From contig NZ_FOTC01000009.1 of the NCBI RefSeq assembly GCF_900114455.1, positions 85,469 to 149,468 of the forward strand: a DNA stretch of 64,000 bases. The letters are read 5' to 3'. The position numbers were made by a program, and so were the translations under genes. Below the pieces are notes generated by a model, which saw only the letters and a program-made list of their open reading frames with translations, was not told where the DNA came from and did not search any database. This stretch comes from Halogranum rubrum. GTDB lineage: Archaea > Halobacteriota > Halobacteria > Halobacteriales > Haloferacaceae. This document shows, piece after piece, positions 62,789 to 64,000 of the stretch (position 1 is its first letter; each line of letters opens with the position of its first letter).

Positions 62789-63116
62789 ACGTGGTGGTTT
62801 ACTCGATAGCAAGTAAAACTTTGGAGAACGGAGAGTCGTGCGGTTCGGGCGGTTATCACCAGAGAAGACGCGTGTTGTAGGCTGTAAGAAACGATTCCCC
62901 GAACGGTGATAGTATTGACGGAAGTCGCACGACGCTTAGTCGGCATCGTCGCCATCGAGGAGACACACACGGATACGGACCGAGAGTGCGGCGAGTCTCA
63001 TCCCGACGAGTCCTGTCTGTCCGTACTCGACCACCGATGCGAGTAACGGACTCCTTCGACGACGCGCACGCCGAACTGGAGGGTTGCGGTAGTCGTCATC
63101 GAACGACTCACGACGC
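62789..63116. other. Intergenic region upstream of gnaD
   Basis: This 328-nt stretch carries the gnaD promoter (minus-strand CCAAAGTTTTACTTGC, about 25-35 nt before the ATG). The rest has mixed composition with no credible ORF; frames from 62986 and 62970 lack any family look. No repeat or RNA gene is visible. Confidence 0.5.
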
Positions 63117-63689
63117 TCACGAACTCAGTTCCGGCGGCGGCCCGTCACGCCCGAGTTGCCGTTTTCGGCTCACGTACGTGTGGGCGAGACCGGATATCGT
63201 GAGCAAGACGCCCGGTATGAGTGCCGCGACGAGCACGGGCAGAGAAGCGAACGGTGCGACGCCGCTGGTGGCCGCTCCGGCGAACACCATCGAGAAGAAC
63301 CCCAAGAGCAGGTAGTACGTGCTCCACGGGATGTCGTTGCCGCGAACGACTTCGAGATAGAGCTGTAAGTCCGCGATGTCGGCGGTCGGTTCGATAGTCC
63401 CCGAGCGTTTGTCGTACTCGACGAGGCCGTCGTCGTCCATCTGGGGTAGATGGACCTGCTGGAGTGAGTTGTAGACACGCCGACGTTCCTGAGAGTTGAC
63501 GGCCGCTGGTTCTTTGTCGTTCTCCCACGCCGCAACCTGTGTCGAGAGAGTTCGTAGCTCCAACGCACCCTGTTCCTGTTCGAGTGCGTGAACGACGAAG
63601 CGCCGACGCTGATTACTCAGTGTCTGGAACACCTCTCCCGTCTCGACACCACCCGTCTCTGTCTGAGCGACCGTCTCCCCTTCAGCCAT
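63117..63689 (-). CDS. Membrane-anchored winged-helix protein (DUF7344 type)
   Basis: This 190-residue protein has a winged-helix domain (residues about 18-100: VFQTLSNQRRRFVVHALEQE, then VYNSLQQVHLPQMDDDGLVEYD) and two membrane helices (residues about 121-141 and 146-167). This is a common haloarchaeal architecture, thought to be a membrane-bound transcription regulator. Target unknown. A good TATA box is not obvious in the first 40 nt upstream. Confidence 0.8.
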   Translation of the reverse strand: MAEGETVAQTETGGVETGEVFQTLSNQRRRFVVHALEQEQGALELRTLSTQVAAWENDKEPAAVNSQERRRVYNSLQQVHLPQMDDDGLVEYDKRSGTIEPTADIADLQLYLEVVRGNDIPWSTYYLLLGFFSMVFAGAATSGVAPFASLPVLVAALIPGVLLTISGLAHTYVSRKRQLGRDGPPPELSS

Positions 63690-64000
63690 GTACCAGTAGT
63701 CATGTCACTCACTCATATTATACTTTCGGCGATACAGACATTCTGTTCATCAATACTATCTGAGCAGCCCGCTCATATCGTATCTGCGACGTCCGTAGGC
63801 GGTCCTTACCACCGATCTTGCCGTTCCTGAGTGTTCTCTGCCGTACCTTACCGATTCTCAGTCTCAACCTACGATAATGTCTGTCTGCTTATGATAATGG
63901 GGGTGTGGCACTGTCTAGTTAACCTCCTGAGCTGGCGTTCGACCACCGAGCGATTGATGCGGTCGCTGAAAATTATAGTAATGAACGAACACTGCAAGCC
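63690..64000. other. AT-rich end of the window
   Basis: No gene is visible in these 311 nt. The region is AT-richer than the coding parts and may hold promoters for the neighbouring minus-strand gene and for a gene beyond the window. Confidence 0.4.

Noticed and set aside
61223..62809. A 528-codon frame opposite gnaD.
   Set aside because: It is the antisense reading of gnaD, with no motif of its own.

Overview
The window is a 64-kb piece of a haloarchaeal chromosome. Signs are the acidic proteins, high GC with strong third-position GC bias, Tat lipoproteins, TATA/BRE promoters about 25-35 nt before start codons, many leaderless genes, and families typical of Halobacteria. Gene order (glpABC/glpK/glpX, an HPr gene, dhaKLM, aglB...aglJ, the leu/ilv operon, gnaD) resembles the Haloferax volcanii chromosome as I remember it, so a member of the Haloferacales is likely. 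I found no tRNA, rRNA, CRISPR array or insertion sequence.

Region 1 (1-14.1 kb) handles glycerol and dihydroxyacetone. It has a three-subunit anaerobic-type glycerol-3-phosphate dehydrogenase (glpA-glpB-glpC, minus strand) divergent from glycerol kinase and a membrane protein (glpK-glpX), an HPr phosphocarrier, and the PTS-dependent dihydroxyacetone kinase (dhaK, dhaL, dhaM). A Cdc6-like AAA ATPase, small lipoproteins and a phosphoglycolate phosphatase lie among them. Region 2 (14.1-17.3 kb) holds small housekeeping genes (cutA, HEWD protein, GNAT, methyltransferase, zinc ribbon) and a DUF368 membrane protein coupled to aglB.

Region 3 (17.3-39.4 kb) is a surface-glycan locus bounded by the oligosaccharyltransferase aglB and the dolichol-phosphate sugar transferase aglJ. 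The interior differs from the H. volcanii agl cluster. It has two further GT2s, one GT4, a Wzx-type flippase and a PAP2 phosphatase, but also four alkaline-phosphatase-superfamily proteins (two sulfatase-like without the formylglycine motif), an arylsulfotransferase-like propeller and a Tat-exported heparinase II/III-like lyase with an inserted LamG-like domain. It looks like a variable, possibly sulfated or phosphorylated, glycan system.

Region 4 (39.4-45.3 kb) is an accessory patch. It holds a ribbon-helix-helix protein, a degenerate JAMM-like protein, a 44-residue membrane peptide and a CHAT (caspase-like) protease, followed by a degenerate MBL-fold protein, a VOC protein, a cupin and a DUF5779 protein.

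Region 5 (45.3-54 kb) is the branched-chain amino-acid operon leuA / ilvB-ilvN-ilvC-hyp-leuC-miniORF-leuD-leuB, tightly overlapped from ilvB onward. Three features stand out: leuA has an apparent +1 frame break after its promoter-supported ATG; a 28-codon leader ORF with consecutive Leu-Ile-Ile-Val codons precedes ilvB; and a 20-codon ORF links leuC to leuD by ATGA overlaps on both sides.

Region 6 (54-64 kb) has a transglutaminase-like lipoprotein, a second HPr preceded by a coupled mini-ORF, small conserved proteins, a 2Fe-2S ferredoxin, an AAC(3)-type acetyltransferase, a rhodanese-MBL fusion, a ferritin-like protein, a MOSC protein, a formamidase-family enzyme, a gluconate-dehydratase-type enolase-superfamily enzyme (gnaD) and a membrane-anchored winged-helix protein.
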